A DNA stretch of 64,000 nt, from contig NC_020888.1 of NCBI RefSeq assembly GCF_000355675.1, positions 2,835,501-2,899,500 of the forward strand, in the 5' to 3' direction. This document shows positions 8,646 through 17,348 of this stretch, in pieces (the first letter of the stretch is position 1; every line of letters begins with the position of its first letter). The notes beneath the pieces are model-generated. The model was not told the origin of the DNA. It made no database searches and saw only the letters and a program-made list of their open reading frames with translations. This DNA is from Thalassolituus oleivorans MIL-1 (GTDB lineage Bacteria; Pseudomonadota; Gammaproteobacteria; Pseudomonadales; Oceanobacteraceae). The position numbers and the translations under genes were made by a program.

Positions 8646-10162
8646 TACACCATCTCCCGCTCAATGCGAATAACATCGGTATGCCCGTCTAAAAAGTCTA
8701 AAGCATACGCAAGTTCACCCGGCGCTTCGGCATATAAGGTAAATAATGGATCACCTTGATTAATATCGTCACCGAGCCTCACATGCAGATCCATGCCAGC
8801 TGTCGGAGCATTGGGTGCTCCCGCCAACGACGCTAAACGCGCAATAAAACGATTATTAATATAGGCCACTACCCCACTTGATGTGGCGCGCACACAATGA
8901 CTAAAATCGGCGCTCTCGATCAATTTTAAGCCACCCTGAGCCGCACAAATCGCGCGAAATTTATCCCATGCTTGGCCACTAATCAGAGTGCTTTGTGCCA
9001 AAGCTAAACCATGACCGACCTCTGCTTTGCCACCCATTTCTAATAAGTGCGCAGCCAATAACAGCGATTTATCACGTAAATCTTGTGGAGCATGACCATC
9101 ATTTTGCAATACTTGCAGAACATCGCGAGCCTCTAGTGCTGGGCCTATACCTCGCCCTACTGGCTGCGACCCATCCGTAATAATAGTACGCACATCCAAA
9201 CCTAACGCCCGACCGGTACTTTCCAGTAGTTGGCGTAAACGCTGAGCTTTTTCGGCAGAACGCACTTTAGCGGTAGGCCCGACAGGAATATCAAGCAGCA
9301 CTTGCTTAGCACCTGCGGCGACTTTTTTCGAAATAACCGAGGCGACTAACTGACCTTCGCTATCCAAATCCAGAGCCCGCTCAACACGAATAATCATGTC
9401 GTCCGCTGGGCTCAAACTCACAGAACCACCCCAAGCCAAACAGGCGCCTTCTTTTTGCACGACCTCGCGCATCAGATCGAAGCTTAAATTGACGTTGGTC
9501 AGAACCTCCATCGTATCGGCGGTTCCCGCAGGCGACGTAATCGCGCGACTTGAGGTTTTTGGCATCACTAAGCCATTGGCGGCAACAATAGCGACAACAA
9601 TCGGAGTGGTACGATTACCGGGTAAACCGCCAACGCAGTGTTTATCTAACACCTGGTCAATACCCCAATCGAAATGCTCACCACTGGCCACCATTGCTTG
9701 GGTAATCGCGATGGTTTCATCTAAATTTAAACGATCGCCAGCGCAAGCCGTCACGTACGCTGCAAGCTGAATATCGCTGTAACGACCTGCGCGAATATCA
9801 GTAATAATATTTTTCGCACTGGCGGCGGTTAGCCGATGACCATAAAGTTTGCCGCGTACCTGAGACATAGAATCCACAGGCTGGGCATGATGAAACCATG
9901 CCGACTCGCCGTCGACTGGGCAGTGCAATAAACGCCAGGCCGCCTCCGACAATCCCGCTTGCTGATGCGATAACAAATCCGAGCAAACAAGAACCAGCGT
10001 TGCAATAATACTAGTCTGCGCCGTGTTCACACGGATACGACTCATCGCATTAAAGCCTTCTGAGGTTGCGACATGACAGTCGCGGCGCATGTAAACGACA
10101 GGCTCCTGATGCGTATCAATCCCCATCCGATGCAATTGTAAAAAATCGAATTGTGTTTCCAT
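8645..10162 (-). CDS. Thymidine phosphorylase-family / AMP phosphorylase-like enzyme
   Basis: 505 residues. The core is the nucleoside phosphorylase fold, with VRGKLYG, DKHCVGGLPGNRTTP and the phosphate/base-binding segment PKTSSRAITSPAGTADTME near residue 200. Unlike classical DeoA (about 440 residues) it has a roughly 90-residue N-terminal extension. That architecture is shared with archaeal AMP phosphorylases and the bacterial 'putative thymidine phosphorylase' family, which act on nucleoside 5'-monophosphates and release ribose 1,5-bisphosphate. No deoD, deoB or deoC is nearby, which also argues against a standard deoxynucleoside operon. It is the first gene of the operon, about 140 bp from the divergent beta-CASP gene. 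The family is confident; substrate choice (NMP versus pyrimidine nucleoside) is inference. Confidence 0.85.
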   Translation of the reverse strand: METQFDFLQLHRMGIDTHQEPVVYMRRDCHVATSEGFNAMSRIRVNTAQTSIIATLVLVCSDLLSHQQAGLSEAAWRLLHCPVDGESAWFHHAQPVDSMSQVRGKLYGHRLTAASAKNIITDIRAGRYSDIQLAAYVTACAGDRLNLDETIAITQAMVASGEHFDWGIDQVLDKHCVGGLPGNRTTPIVVAIVAANGLVMPKTSSRAITSPAGTADTMEVLTNVNLSFDLMREVVQKEGACLAWGGSVSLSPADDMIIRVERALDLDSEGQLVASVISKKVAAGAKQVLLDIPVGPTAKVRSAEKAQRLRQLLESTGRALGLDVRTIITDGSQPVGRGIGPALEARDVLQVLQNDGHAPQDLRDKSLLLAAHLLEMGGKAEVGHGLALAQSTLISGQAWDKFRAICAAQGGLKLIESADFSHCVRATSSGVVAYINNRFIARLASLAGAPNAPTAGMDLHVRLGDDINQGDPLFTLYAEAPGELAYALDFLDGHTDVIRIEREMV

Positions 10163-10305
10163 AACCGCTTGCCAATGATCTATATGAATAGCAACTCAGT
10201 CTAACGAGTAGAATCCGAGCAAGCATTGCCCTGTATCAACGAACGGTTCAGCAAATCATTCTATGGTGGGGTTTCTGACTTATTAGCGAATCGATAAGGA
10301 TGCTT

Positions 10306-11676
10306 ATGCAATCTCCCTTTCAAGTACAATTTATTGGCGCAACGGGTACCGTTACCGGATCGAAATACTTGGTGAAGTATGATCGCTATAAGATTCTGAT
10401 TGATTGCGGCTTATTTCAAGGCATCAAAAACGTTCGTCGGCGTAACTGGAGCGAACTCCCGTTTGAAGCGTCGGCCATTGATGCAGTACTGCTAACCCAT
10501 GCCCATATTGATCACTCTGGGTATTTACCGGCACTTATGAAGCGCGGCTTTCACGGCCCTATCTATTGCAGTGTCGCGACTAAAGCCTTATGCAAGGTAT
10601 TACTGCCAGACGCCGGCTATTTGCAAGAAGAAGATGCACGTTATGCTAACTACAAGCATTTCTCTAAACATGAACCAGCCGAGCCTTTATATACTGAAGA
10701 AGATGCGCGTAAAGTTTTAAAACAGATTAAAGATGTTGCCGCTGATGAAATTCTTAGTCTTCCTGGTGGCATGACCGCACAATTAATTCCGGTAGGCCAC
10801 ATTTTAGGCGCATCCGCTATTCGCCTTGAATATCAAGGCAAGAGCATAACCTTTAGTGGTGATGTTGGGCGTGAAAACGATCTCATCCAATACCCGCCAC
10901 AACCGCTACCAGCAACCGATTACTTGGTTCTAGAATCCACCTACGGTGATCGTTTGCATGAACAAGTTGATGCCGAGCAAGCCATTGCCGACGTGATAAA
11001 TAAAACGATGTCGCGCGGCGGTATCGTATTAATGCCCGCCTTCGCCGTAGGCCGTGCCCAATTGGCGCTTCACATTATTGAACGATTAAAACATCAGCAT
11101 CGGATTCCTGATGTGCCTATTTATTTAAATAGTCCGATGGCTATTCGTGCTACCGAATTATTTTACAACTTCCACGATTTGCATAAATTATCCGAAGATG
11201 ACTGTCATCGCATCGACGAAATGACTCACTACGTAAAAACGGTCGAAGAATCGATTGCTTTAAATCAACGTAAATACCCTGCCGTTATTATCTCTGCCAG
11301 TGGTATGGCAAGCGGCGGACGAGTACTTCACCATTTAAAAACCCTATTAGGTGACCATAAAAACAGCATTTTATTTTTAGGTTATCAAGCGGCGGGAACT
11401 CGCGGCGACAGCCTAACTCACGGTGCTACGAGCGTAAAAATTCATGGCCAATACGTCGGCGTGAAAGCTGAAATCCATAACTTAGATGCGCTCTCTAGCC
11501 ATGCTGATTATGCCGAAATGACACGCTGGTTAGAAAAAATGCCCAGTAAACCAAAACAGGTATTTATTACCCATGGAGAAGCCAGCGCATCGGATTGCTT
11601 CCGCCGTCACTTGAAAGATAGGTTTGGCTGGCAGGTTGACGTTCCAGAATATTTAGATGTCGCTCTTCTGGATTAA
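10306..11676 (+). CDS. Metallo-beta-lactamase / beta-CASP nuclease (RNA-processing exonuclease-like)
   Basis: About 456 residues. Metallo-beta-lactamase motif 2 is LTHAHIDHSGYLP near residue 65, motif 3 GHILGAS, motif 4 FSGDVGRE near 183, followed by a beta-CASP domain (LESTYGDRLHE, MPAFAVGRAQ, ISASGMASGGRVLHHL) and the terminal LSSHADY and ITHGE motifs. This architecture belongs to the CPSF73/YsrH-like group of RNA-processing and 5'-exonuclease enzymes. I chose the ATG at 10306 because the AAGGA at 10296-10300 is correctly spaced for it; the ATG at 10300 overlaps that site. The gene is divergent from the phosphorylase operon, and an RNA nuclease would release the nucleoside monophosphates which that operon may consume. 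That functional link is inference. Confidence 0.9.
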   Translation: MQSPFQVQFIGATGTVTGSKYLVKYDRYKILIDCGLFQGIKNVRRRNWSELPFEASAIDAVLLTHAHIDHSGYLPALMKRGFHGPIYCSVATKALCKVLLPDAGYLQEEDARYANYKHFSKHEPAEPLYTEEDARKVLKQIKDVAADEILSLPGGMTAQLIPVGHILGASAIRLEYQGKSITFSGDVGRENDLIQYPPQPLPATDYLVLESTYGDRLHEQVDAEQAIADVINKTMSRGGIVLMPAFAVGRAQLALHIIERLKHQHRIPDVPIYLNSPMAIRATELFYNFHDLHKLSEDDCHRIDEMTHYVKTVEESIALNQRKYPAVIISASGMASGGRVLHHLKTLLGDHKNSILFLGYQAAGTRGDSLTHGATSVKIHGQYVGVKAEIHNLDALSSHADYAEMTRWLEKMPSKPKQVFITHGEASASDCFRRHLKDRFGWQVDVPEYLDVALLD

Positions 11677-11697
11677 GTAAGCAATACAATAAGGACG

Positions 11698-11725
11698 TTC
11701 AAACGTACCTATTCAAACGTACCTA
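11698..11725. repeat. Perfect 14-bp tandem duplication
   Basis: The unit TTCAAACGTACCTA occurs twice head to tail in the gap between the beta-CASP gene and phzF. With only two copies it may be a small slippage duplication or a tandem operator upstream of phzF. Confidence 0.7.
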
Positions 11726-11781
11726 AGCGGCTAAATCTGGTAGCATGCGGCCTACTTTCTTAGCCGATCGGATGGTCGCAC

Positions 11782-12603
11782 ATGGATTTACCTCTCTATC
11801 AGGTCGATGCCTTTATTCTTCCCGACGTGAACCGCTTCAGTGGCAACCCTGCGGCAGTTGTGCCCCTGCGCGAATGGATAAGCGACGCCGCTATGCAGGA
11901 CATTGCCGCCGAGAATAATTTGGCTGAAACCGCGTTCTTCGTGCTGGATCAAGACGATGTCTATCACATACGTTGGTTTACGCCGACAACGGAAGTGGAC
12001 TTGTGTGGACATGCGACATTAGCAGCAGCACATGTGATTGCACTGGCCTTAGGTGATGAGCGTGATCAAATCCCCTTCCGCTGTTTAGCCGGAGAGCTAG
12101 TGGTTAATGTGATTGATGACGTCGAACCAACTTTTGAACTCGATTTTCCGCGACGCGACGCCACCCTAGTAACCGACCAAGCGCTTATTGATCTACTAGA
12201 GCAAGCGCTAGGCCAAACCATCATCAGCGTAAGTGCCTCGCGCGATACTTTAGTACAACTTGAGAATGAAGCTGCCGTAGCCGCTTGTGCTCCTGACTTC
12301 GCCTTATTGGCCAAGATAGATAGCTTTGCCGTGATGGTGACCGCGCCAGCAGATGACGAAGCATTGGATTTTGTCTGCCGATTCTTTGCGCCGCGCCAAG
12401 GAGTGAATGAAGATCCTGTTACCGGCTCTTCTTATTGTACCTTAGCTCCGTATTGGGCCGAGCGCTTAAACAGCGATGTACTGAAAGCCCGTCAGCTATC
12501 CAAACGCGGCGGCGAAGTTAGCCTAGAAGTCATTGATGAACGCGTATTGATTAGCGGCCAAACGTACCACTACCTTCAGGGTGTTATTCGCCTGCCAAGC
12601 TAG
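11782..12603 (+). CDS. PhzF family isomerase/epimerase-like protein
   Basis: 273 residues, two-lobed diaminopimelate-epimerase-like fold. Typical PhzF motifs are FSGNPAAVV, the catalytic glutamate in ENNLAETAFF (about residue 49), WFTPTTEVDLCGHATLAAAH (about 64-83) and GVNEDPVTGSSYCTLAPYW in the second lobe. True PhzF isomerises trans-2,3-dihydro-3-hydroxyanthranilate in phenazine biosynthesis, but no other phenazine genes are present, so this is one of the many housekeeping paralogues of unknown substrate. The gene stands alone on the plus strand after a 105-bp gap. Confidence 0.88.
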   Translation: MDLPLYQVDAFILPDVNRFSGNPAAVVPLREWISDAAMQDIAAENNLAETAFFVLDQDDVYHIRWFTPTTEVDLCGHATLAAAHVIALALGDERDQIPFRCLAGELVVNVIDDVEPTFELDFPRRDATLVTDQALIDLLEQALGQTIISVSASRDTLVQLENEAAVAACAPDFALLAKIDSFAVMVTAPADDEALDFVCRFFAPRQGVNEDPVTGSSYCTLAPYWAERLNSDVLKARQLSKRGGEVSLEVIDERVLISGQTYHYLQGVIRLPS

Positions 12604-12669
12604 CATATCAAGTAAAACATTTAGGTAGAGACACTTTGCGCCCTGATAAGAGCCAGCTATAGTGATTGC

Positions 12670-12966
12670 ATGAGCGACAGTATTATTTCGCTACCCTTCA
12701 GTAGCCCTTCTACGATTAATCGTTCTGGAATCCTCCCAGAGGATCGCTCGCGTCCGATTGAGCAACCCAGTAATCGCAACACTCCGAAAGCACCGTCAGC
12801 CGAAGCAGAATATTTACCAGCTCGGCCCGACAATGAAACACTAGAAGCTCTATATCAACAACGCAGCAGCAATGATGGTCGTCGCTCTCCAACCGATGCC
12901 TTTATGCAAACAGCAGCCCAAGGTAGTGAATCTCGCCGCGGGCGCTTCGTCGACACTCAAGTTTAA
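12670..12966 (+). CDS. Small polar hypothetical protein
   Basis: 98 residues, rich in Ser, Pro, Arg and Asn, with no signal peptide, membrane segment or recognisable domain; probably disordered. It is read in the direction of phzF, 66 bases after its stop, and ends 11 bases before the convergent 12978-13916 gene, filling the gap exactly. I cannot see a strong ribosome site, so it is supported by position more than by content. I do not recognise it. Confidence 0.5.
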   Translation: MSDSIISLPFSSPSTINRSGILPEDRSRPIEQPSNRNTPKAPSAEAEYLPARPDNETLEALYQQRSSNDGRRSPTDAFMQTAAQGSESRRGRFVDTQV

Positions 12967-12977
12967 GGCGTGTTACC

Positions 12978-13916
12978 TCAAGGCTGGAATGGCGCTAAGA
13001 CGAAATAAGGTTGCACTGAATCACCAATTCCTAACGGCGCCGACTGGCGATCAGGAATCAAACGAACCTGTAGATCACGCAAGACCAAATTGGTTTTCAG
13101 ATGACTAGGGGTTATCAAGGAAGATCGTACGTGAATCAGCATAGTACCTGATGCGGCCATATGCTCACGACTGTTCAAGTGCGTAATTAAGGCTCCCGTT
13201 TCCTCTGTAAGGCTAGACGACAAACTAACCACTCCGCGCTGATTCACAAGCAAAGTGACAGGGATTAACCACTCATCATCCTTCAAATACGCAGGTTCGG
13301 TGCCAGTAATCGTTGCCGCCGGACTGAACAGCTCGATATCTGCTTTTTGGCGTAACGCTTGTTGTCCGCCAGTGATTACAGTAGCAACGATTTGTAAGCG
13401 ATCCGGCCAAGAATCATCAGGTAACACAGATACCATGCCATGCAAACGAGTAGTGTCGTGTGTCCAAGGCGGCGTGATATCGCGTAACGTATTGCCTTGC
13501 TCTGTCGTTAAGCGCAAGGAGACATCTTGGATGGCAGCGATAGCATCAGGGGAAGCACTGCTTATTTGCAAAAAGGCGGCAACGGGTTCACTGCGACGGA
13601 AACGGAACTGCGGGATTTGTAATCGAAGTTGTACCGATTCACCAGCAACAATAAAATCTTTATCAATAATTAAACGGCTATCGCTGCTCGCTAAATTACG
13701 CTCGCTAGCATCACCACTCCAACTGGGAATATCGGAAGGATCAAAGGACTCGCTCCCCTCGGCGCCAACAATGGTTGACCCTGCTGAAGTCGCCGGAAGC
13801 TGCAGCATGTCGGAAGAGGGGGTAGTTTGTTGCCATAAATACTGGCCTAACCACACTAACAAAGCGGGAAAAACCAATAATGCAACAAGCAAAGGACTGT
13901 TGCGGATTGAAAACAT
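12978..13916 (-). CDS. Hypothetical single-pass membrane-anchored protein
   Basis: 312 residues. The N-terminus (FSIRNSPLLVALLVFPALLV) is an uncleaved signal anchor. The rest is predicted periplasmic, beta-rich, and without Cys pairs or a recognisable catalytic motif. A Ser/Gly/Asp-rich linker (about residues 34-75) leads into two beta-sandwich-like halves with alternating hydrophobic strands (SVQLRLQIPQFRFRR, later WLIPVTLLVNQRGVVSLSSS). It ends with a segment about acting on external properties (LQVRLIPDRQSAPLGIGDSV). I do not recognise the family. It is transcribed alone, convergent with the small hypothetical gene. Confidence 0.75.
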   Translation of the reverse strand: MFSIRNSPLLVALLVFPALLVWLGQYLWQQTTPSSDMLQLPATSAGSTIVGAEGSESFDPSDIPSWSGDASERNLASSDSRLIIDKDFIVAGESVQLRLQIPQFRFRRSEPVAAFLQISSASPDAIAAIQDVSLRLTTEQGNTLRDITPPWTHDTTRLHGMVSVLPDDSWPDRLQIVATVITGGQQALRQKADIELFSPAATITGTEPAYLKDDEWLIPVTLLVNQRGVVSLSSSLTEETGALITHLNSREHMAASGTMLIHVRSSLITPSHLKTNLVLRDLQVRLIPDRQSAPLGIGDSVQPYFVLAPFQP

Positions 13917-14377
13917 AATAAACGCCTTTTATTGTTTTTATCTTGTCCGCCGGGGCGTCAAATTTAGCGTCGTACTCGATCCCCTGAGGCATCACTACTG
14001 CGTAACCACTACGCTCTTCTTACGGAAGTAATATCTAATAATGCAGCGGTGCCTATCAATCATAGTCCCAACCGCTTCATTCTGCCGATTATAGCATAGG
14101 ACATGAGCGGCCAATATGTAATCTAAGCCAAATCACCTACTTTTTCAGCCAAACTATTCACCTATTCCGTTAGAATACTGAATTACAATCTATGGCTTAG
14201 ATTCTAAACAAAATCGTACATTACAAACGATGAACCAGTCCGCAAAACGCTATTTCAGGCCTGATTGACTCGCAATAAATATGTACTTAAAGGCTTAGAG
14301 CACGTGTTATTACCACCGAAAATTCAGCGCTTATGTTGAATCTTCATAGTCTATTTTCTACGTATAGGGATGTTTTA
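13917..14377. other. Intergenic region without a supported gene
   Basis: About 460 bp between the hypothetical membrane-anchored gene and the S8 protease. Short open frames here are shadows with unlikely composition. It is AT-rich from 14100 on and must hold the promoters of both divergent genes, but I see no convincing -35/-10 pair, terminator or repeat. Confidence 0.6.
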
Positions 14378-16066
14378 ATGCAAAATACAATGAAGTCTTC
14401 ACGTAAACTGCTATGCGCAGCACTCGTAATCGCAGCTACGGGCTTGTCAGCCACGAGTAATGCTGGTCAATTGATCATCACCACTAAACACGGTGAAAGC
14501 CAACTTGCTGATCGACTGATAGCTGATTTTCCAACCCTAACGGTTAAGCGCCAAATGCTTGATGCCCGACGCTGGGTAATCAATGTCCCCGATGGCGATG
14601 CCAAATTAAATAATTTAATCACTCGTCTGCAAGAGTTGCCGTTCATTGACTATGTAGAAAATGACATTCGCGTATACGCCTCCTTAGTACCAAACGACAC
14701 GTATTACAGTCAGCAGTGGGCTTTATTTGAAGACGCTGCCGGGATCAATGCGCAGGCTGCACAAGATATTACAACGGGCAGCGGTGCCGTTATTGCCGTC
14801 GTTGATACAGGCTACATTGATCACCCAGATTTAGACGCTAATCGCCTACCCGGTTACGACATGATATCCACGGCGAATACCGCTCGTGATGGTGACGGTC
14901 GCGATGATGATGCTCGTGATGAAGGTGATTACTCGACCTACTGGATGTGTGGTTATGCTAGCGATTCCTCTTGGCATGGGTCTCATGTCGCAGGCATCGC
15001 TGCCGCCATTAACGATAATGCAACCGGTATTAGCGGTGTTGCTCCCGGTGCTAAATTCGTACCCGTACGTGCCTTAGGTGCGTGTGGTGGTTATCTTTCC
15101 GATATCGCCGATGCTGTTATTTGGGCATCCGGTGCAGCCGTTTCTGGCACCACAGCCAACAATAACCCAGCGGACGTGATCAACCTGAGTCTGGGTGGTG
15201 CAGGTACGTGTTCAACCTACATGCAAGATGCCGTCAATGAGGCCGTTAATGCAGGCGCGGTCGTCGTCGTTGCGGCAGGTAACGAAAATGTGAACGCCAG
15301 CGGTTCCACACCAGCTAACTGCAATAATGTGATCACAGTCGCGGCGGTGGGGCGTGACGGCGCTCGCGCAAGTTACTCAAACTACGGTGACATTGTTGAT
15401 ATCGCCGCACCCGGCGGTAGTGGCAACTATGGTATTTTAAGCACCATTGATAGCGGCACTCGCGCTAGCACAGGCGCTACTTACGCTGAATATCAAGGCA
15501 CCTCGATGGCAACTCCGCATGTCGCTGGTGTTGTCGCTCTGATGCGCTCAGCCAATCCGAACGCAACTGTTACAGAAATTACAGATGCACTACAAGCAAC
15601 AGCACGAGCATTTCCTGGCACCTGTTCTGGTTGTGGCGCAGGCATTGTAGATGCAGAAGCCGCTGTAAATTATGTCTCGGGTGGAACCACTCCAGTCGAA
15701 ACATGGGAAACGGTAAGCTATAGAACATCTGGTGTAACTGTTTTGGCCGACGCTCGCAGTACGCCAAGACGGAACATTGACGGCGTGACTAACGTTAATA
15801 TTACGACTAATAACGACGGTCAGAATATTGAGTTAGTGGTCATCATTGATCATCCTAATCACTCAGAGTTATCTGTGGTTGCGCAAACTCCTGATAATAC
15901 CCAGATGGCTTTAACTCGTATGGGGCAAAACGGTACTACCGCCGTATATCGTATGACGAGTGCCACTGCATCTGCTGGGATATGGACATTAACCGTTATT
16001 GATAGCGTCGCGGGGAATCGCGGTGCAATGATTCGCGCGACACTGCAGCAAGAAGAGCTGCAATAA
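14378..16066 (+). CDS. Secreted subtilisin-like serine protease (S8) with C-terminal P-domain
   Basis: About 562 residues from the ATG at 14378 (MQNTMKSSRKLL); an in-frame ATG at 14333 would put 15 extra residues in front of the signal peptide. The signal peptide ends near SNAG. A short I9-like propeptide region follows. The catalytic triad is visible: Asp143 in VVDTGYIDHPDLD, His200 in WHGSHVAGIAA and Ser376 in GTSMATPHVAG, with the oxyanion Asn in AAGNEN. The last 110 residues form a proprotein-convertase P-domain (VNITTNNDGQNIELVVIIDH, ending in GIWTLTVIDSVAG), common in exported marine proteases. Several Cys (CGYASDS, CGGYLSD, CSTYMQ, CSGCGAG) suggest disulphides in the periplasm or outside. 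Transcribed alone. Function: secreted peptide degradation. Confidence 0.93.
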   Translation: MQNTMKSSRKLLCAALVIAATGLSATSNAGQLIITTKHGESQLADRLIADFPTLTVKRQMLDARRWVINVPDGDAKLNNLITRLQELPFIDYVENDIRVYASLVPNDTYYSQQWALFEDAAGINAQAAQDITTGSGAVIAVVDTGYIDHPDLDANRLPGYDMISTANTARDGDGRDDDARDEGDYSTYWMCGYASDSSWHGSHVAGIAAAINDNATGISGVAPGAKFVPVRALGACGGYLSDIADAVIWASGAAVSGTTANNNPADVINLSLGGAGTCSTYMQDAVNEAVNAGAVVVVAAGNENVNASGSTPANCNNVITVAAVGRDGARASYSNYGDIVDIAAPGGSGNYGILSTIDSGTRASTGATYAEYQGTSMATPHVAGVVALMRSANPNATVTEITDALQATARAFPGTCSGCGAGIVDAEAAVNYVSGGTTPVETWETVSYRTSGVTVLADARSTPRRNIDGVTNVNITTNNDGQNIELVVIIDHPNHSELSVVAQTPDNTQMALTRMGQNGTTAVYRMTSATASAGIWTLTVIDSVAGNRGAMIRATLQQEELQ

Positions 16067-16076
16067 AATGAACACT

Positions 16077-16100
16077 TGGGTAGATGAAATACTCTACCCA
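16077..16100 (+). terminator. Hairpin after the S8 protease gene
   Basis: Eight-base stem TGGGTAGA / TCTACCCA with an 8-base loop, 11 bases after the protease stop. The T-tract is weak, so termination may be partial. Confidence 0.5.
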
Positions 16101-16180
16101 TGTAAGTTTACTTGCGACTAAGATCAGTCGCAGTGAACCCAAAATACTAATAAAAATATGATCACCCATAGGAAACCAAT

Positions 16181-17278
16181 ATGAGCTCTACTGACTTGCC
16201 ACTTCAATCCTTGGTAAAAGAAGACAATAGTCACGAGTTTTTAACCATATTTACGCCACAAAGCGCCGATTATAAAGATCAGCTATTAACTATCTTACAG
16301 AATCACAAAGCGTATTTTGAGGCAAAGATCACTGAACGTGGTGGCATCTTGTTTCGTGGTTTTTCGAAAGAATTACTCGATGAAGATTTTCACAATTTAG
16401 TAACCCAAGGAATGGGATTCGAAGCATGGAATGCTTTTAATTCTAAAGGCACGCCAAAATTCATTGCCAATTGGTTGAGAAAATATTCCGAAAAACTGCT
16501 TGGTGCTGGCGACTACCGTCGTTATTTAGGCACTGCAACCGTCCAACTTGGGCCAGTTCAGGACACGATTCAAGGTCCACATGTTGAAGGCGGTGGCTTA
16601 GTCGAACGCTCACGTTATCTTGCCCTGTGCTGCTTCGAGCCTTCACCCTACTTAGCGGAAACTGGCATGGTCGATCTAGCTTCAGTGTATGAGAGTTTGT
16701 CAGAGCCACTAAAGCAAAAATTTCGTCAGGGCTGGAATACATTTTCCTATGTCAGCGCGCGTAAATTAAATTGGTTTGATCGCCAGCTATTAAAGCAAAG
16801 CCCGTTAAAAGTAACGCTGCGCTCGGATGGTTATGCTGTGATGACATCAAAGCCCTGCCCTGCCGCGTGTAAAATACCCAATACAGAAACTATTTGTGTT
16901 CAACCTTGGGCGTTTGCGCGCAACACGAATACCCAAGTACATGCTGCAGCAAAAGAAATATTTACTAACCGCGGCGACTTCAAGAAAGATAACGTTGCTG
17001 AAAGCATGAATCTCACTTGGGATTTAGCTAACGAAGCAGGCGACTCACTCAATTGGACAGAAGCAGAACAATACGAGTTCTTTGCCAGCATCTTTAATCG
17101 CGCAACGCTGATGGAATGGGAAAAAGGCGATGTCGCCTTTATTGACAATGTTCGTGTTGGCCACTGGCGTATGAACGGCGAGCAAGGCAATCGTAAGCTT
17201 GTACAAATTCAAGCGAACCCATTCAACTCCACTGAGCACATGGTTGAGCAAACATTAAATGGCCAAGCCGTAGCGTAA
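16181..17278 (+). CDS. TauD/TfdA (SyrP-like) Fe(II)/2-oxoglutarate dioxygenase
   Basis: 365 residues. The fold is that of clavaminate synthase/TauD enzymes: GGILFRGFS strand, the metal ligands His134 and Glu136 in GPHVEGGG, and the distal pair in FIDNVRVGHWRM (His328, with Arg330 for 2-oxoglutarate). Members such as SyrP and AsnO hydroxylate amino acids, often on carrier proteins. Here the gene stands alone with no NRPS nearby, so the substrate is unknown. An unusual Cys-Pro-rich loop (PCPAACKIP, about residues 226-234) is worth noting. HxE instead of HxD is seen in several SyrP-like enzymes. Confidence 0.88.
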   Translation: MSSTDLPLQSLVKEDNSHEFLTIFTPQSADYKDQLLTILQNHKAYFEAKITERGGILFRGFSKELLDEDFHNLVTQGMGFEAWNAFNSKGTPKFIANWLRKYSEKLLGAGDYRRYLGTATVQLGPVQDTIQGPHVEGGGLVERSRYLALCCFEPSPYLAETGMVDLASVYESLSEPLKQKFRQGWNTFSYVSARKLNWFDRQLLKQSPLKVTLRSDGYAVMTSKPCPAACKIPNTETICVQPWAFARNTNTQVHAAAKEIFTNRGDFKKDNVAESMNLTWDLANEAGDSLNWTEAEQYEFFASIFNRATLMEWEKGDVAFIDNVRVGHWRMNGEQGNRKLVQIQANPFNSTEHMVEQTLNGQAVA

Positions 17279-17299
17279 AACACTCAGCCATATGAAGTA

Positions 17300-17338
17300 G
17301 ACATAAAAAAACCGCCACTAGGGCGGTTTTTTTATGTC
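17300..17338. terminator. Bidirectional intrinsic terminator between the dioxygenase and pnp
   Basis: Perfect 17-bp inverted repeat with a GC core (CCGCC / GGCGG) flanked by seven A on one side and seven T on the other. It serves both convergent genes. Confidence 0.93.
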
Positions 17339-17348
17339 AGCGTTAAAC

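Noticed and set aside
11782-12603. Phenazine biosynthesis gene
   Set aside because: PhzF homologues are common without phenazine pathways and no other phz gene is present.
13255-14031. 258-codon plus-strand open frame
   Set aside because: It lies antisense to the hypothetical membrane-anchored gene, has irregular composition and no domain; the minus-strand gene with its signal anchor is the better reading.
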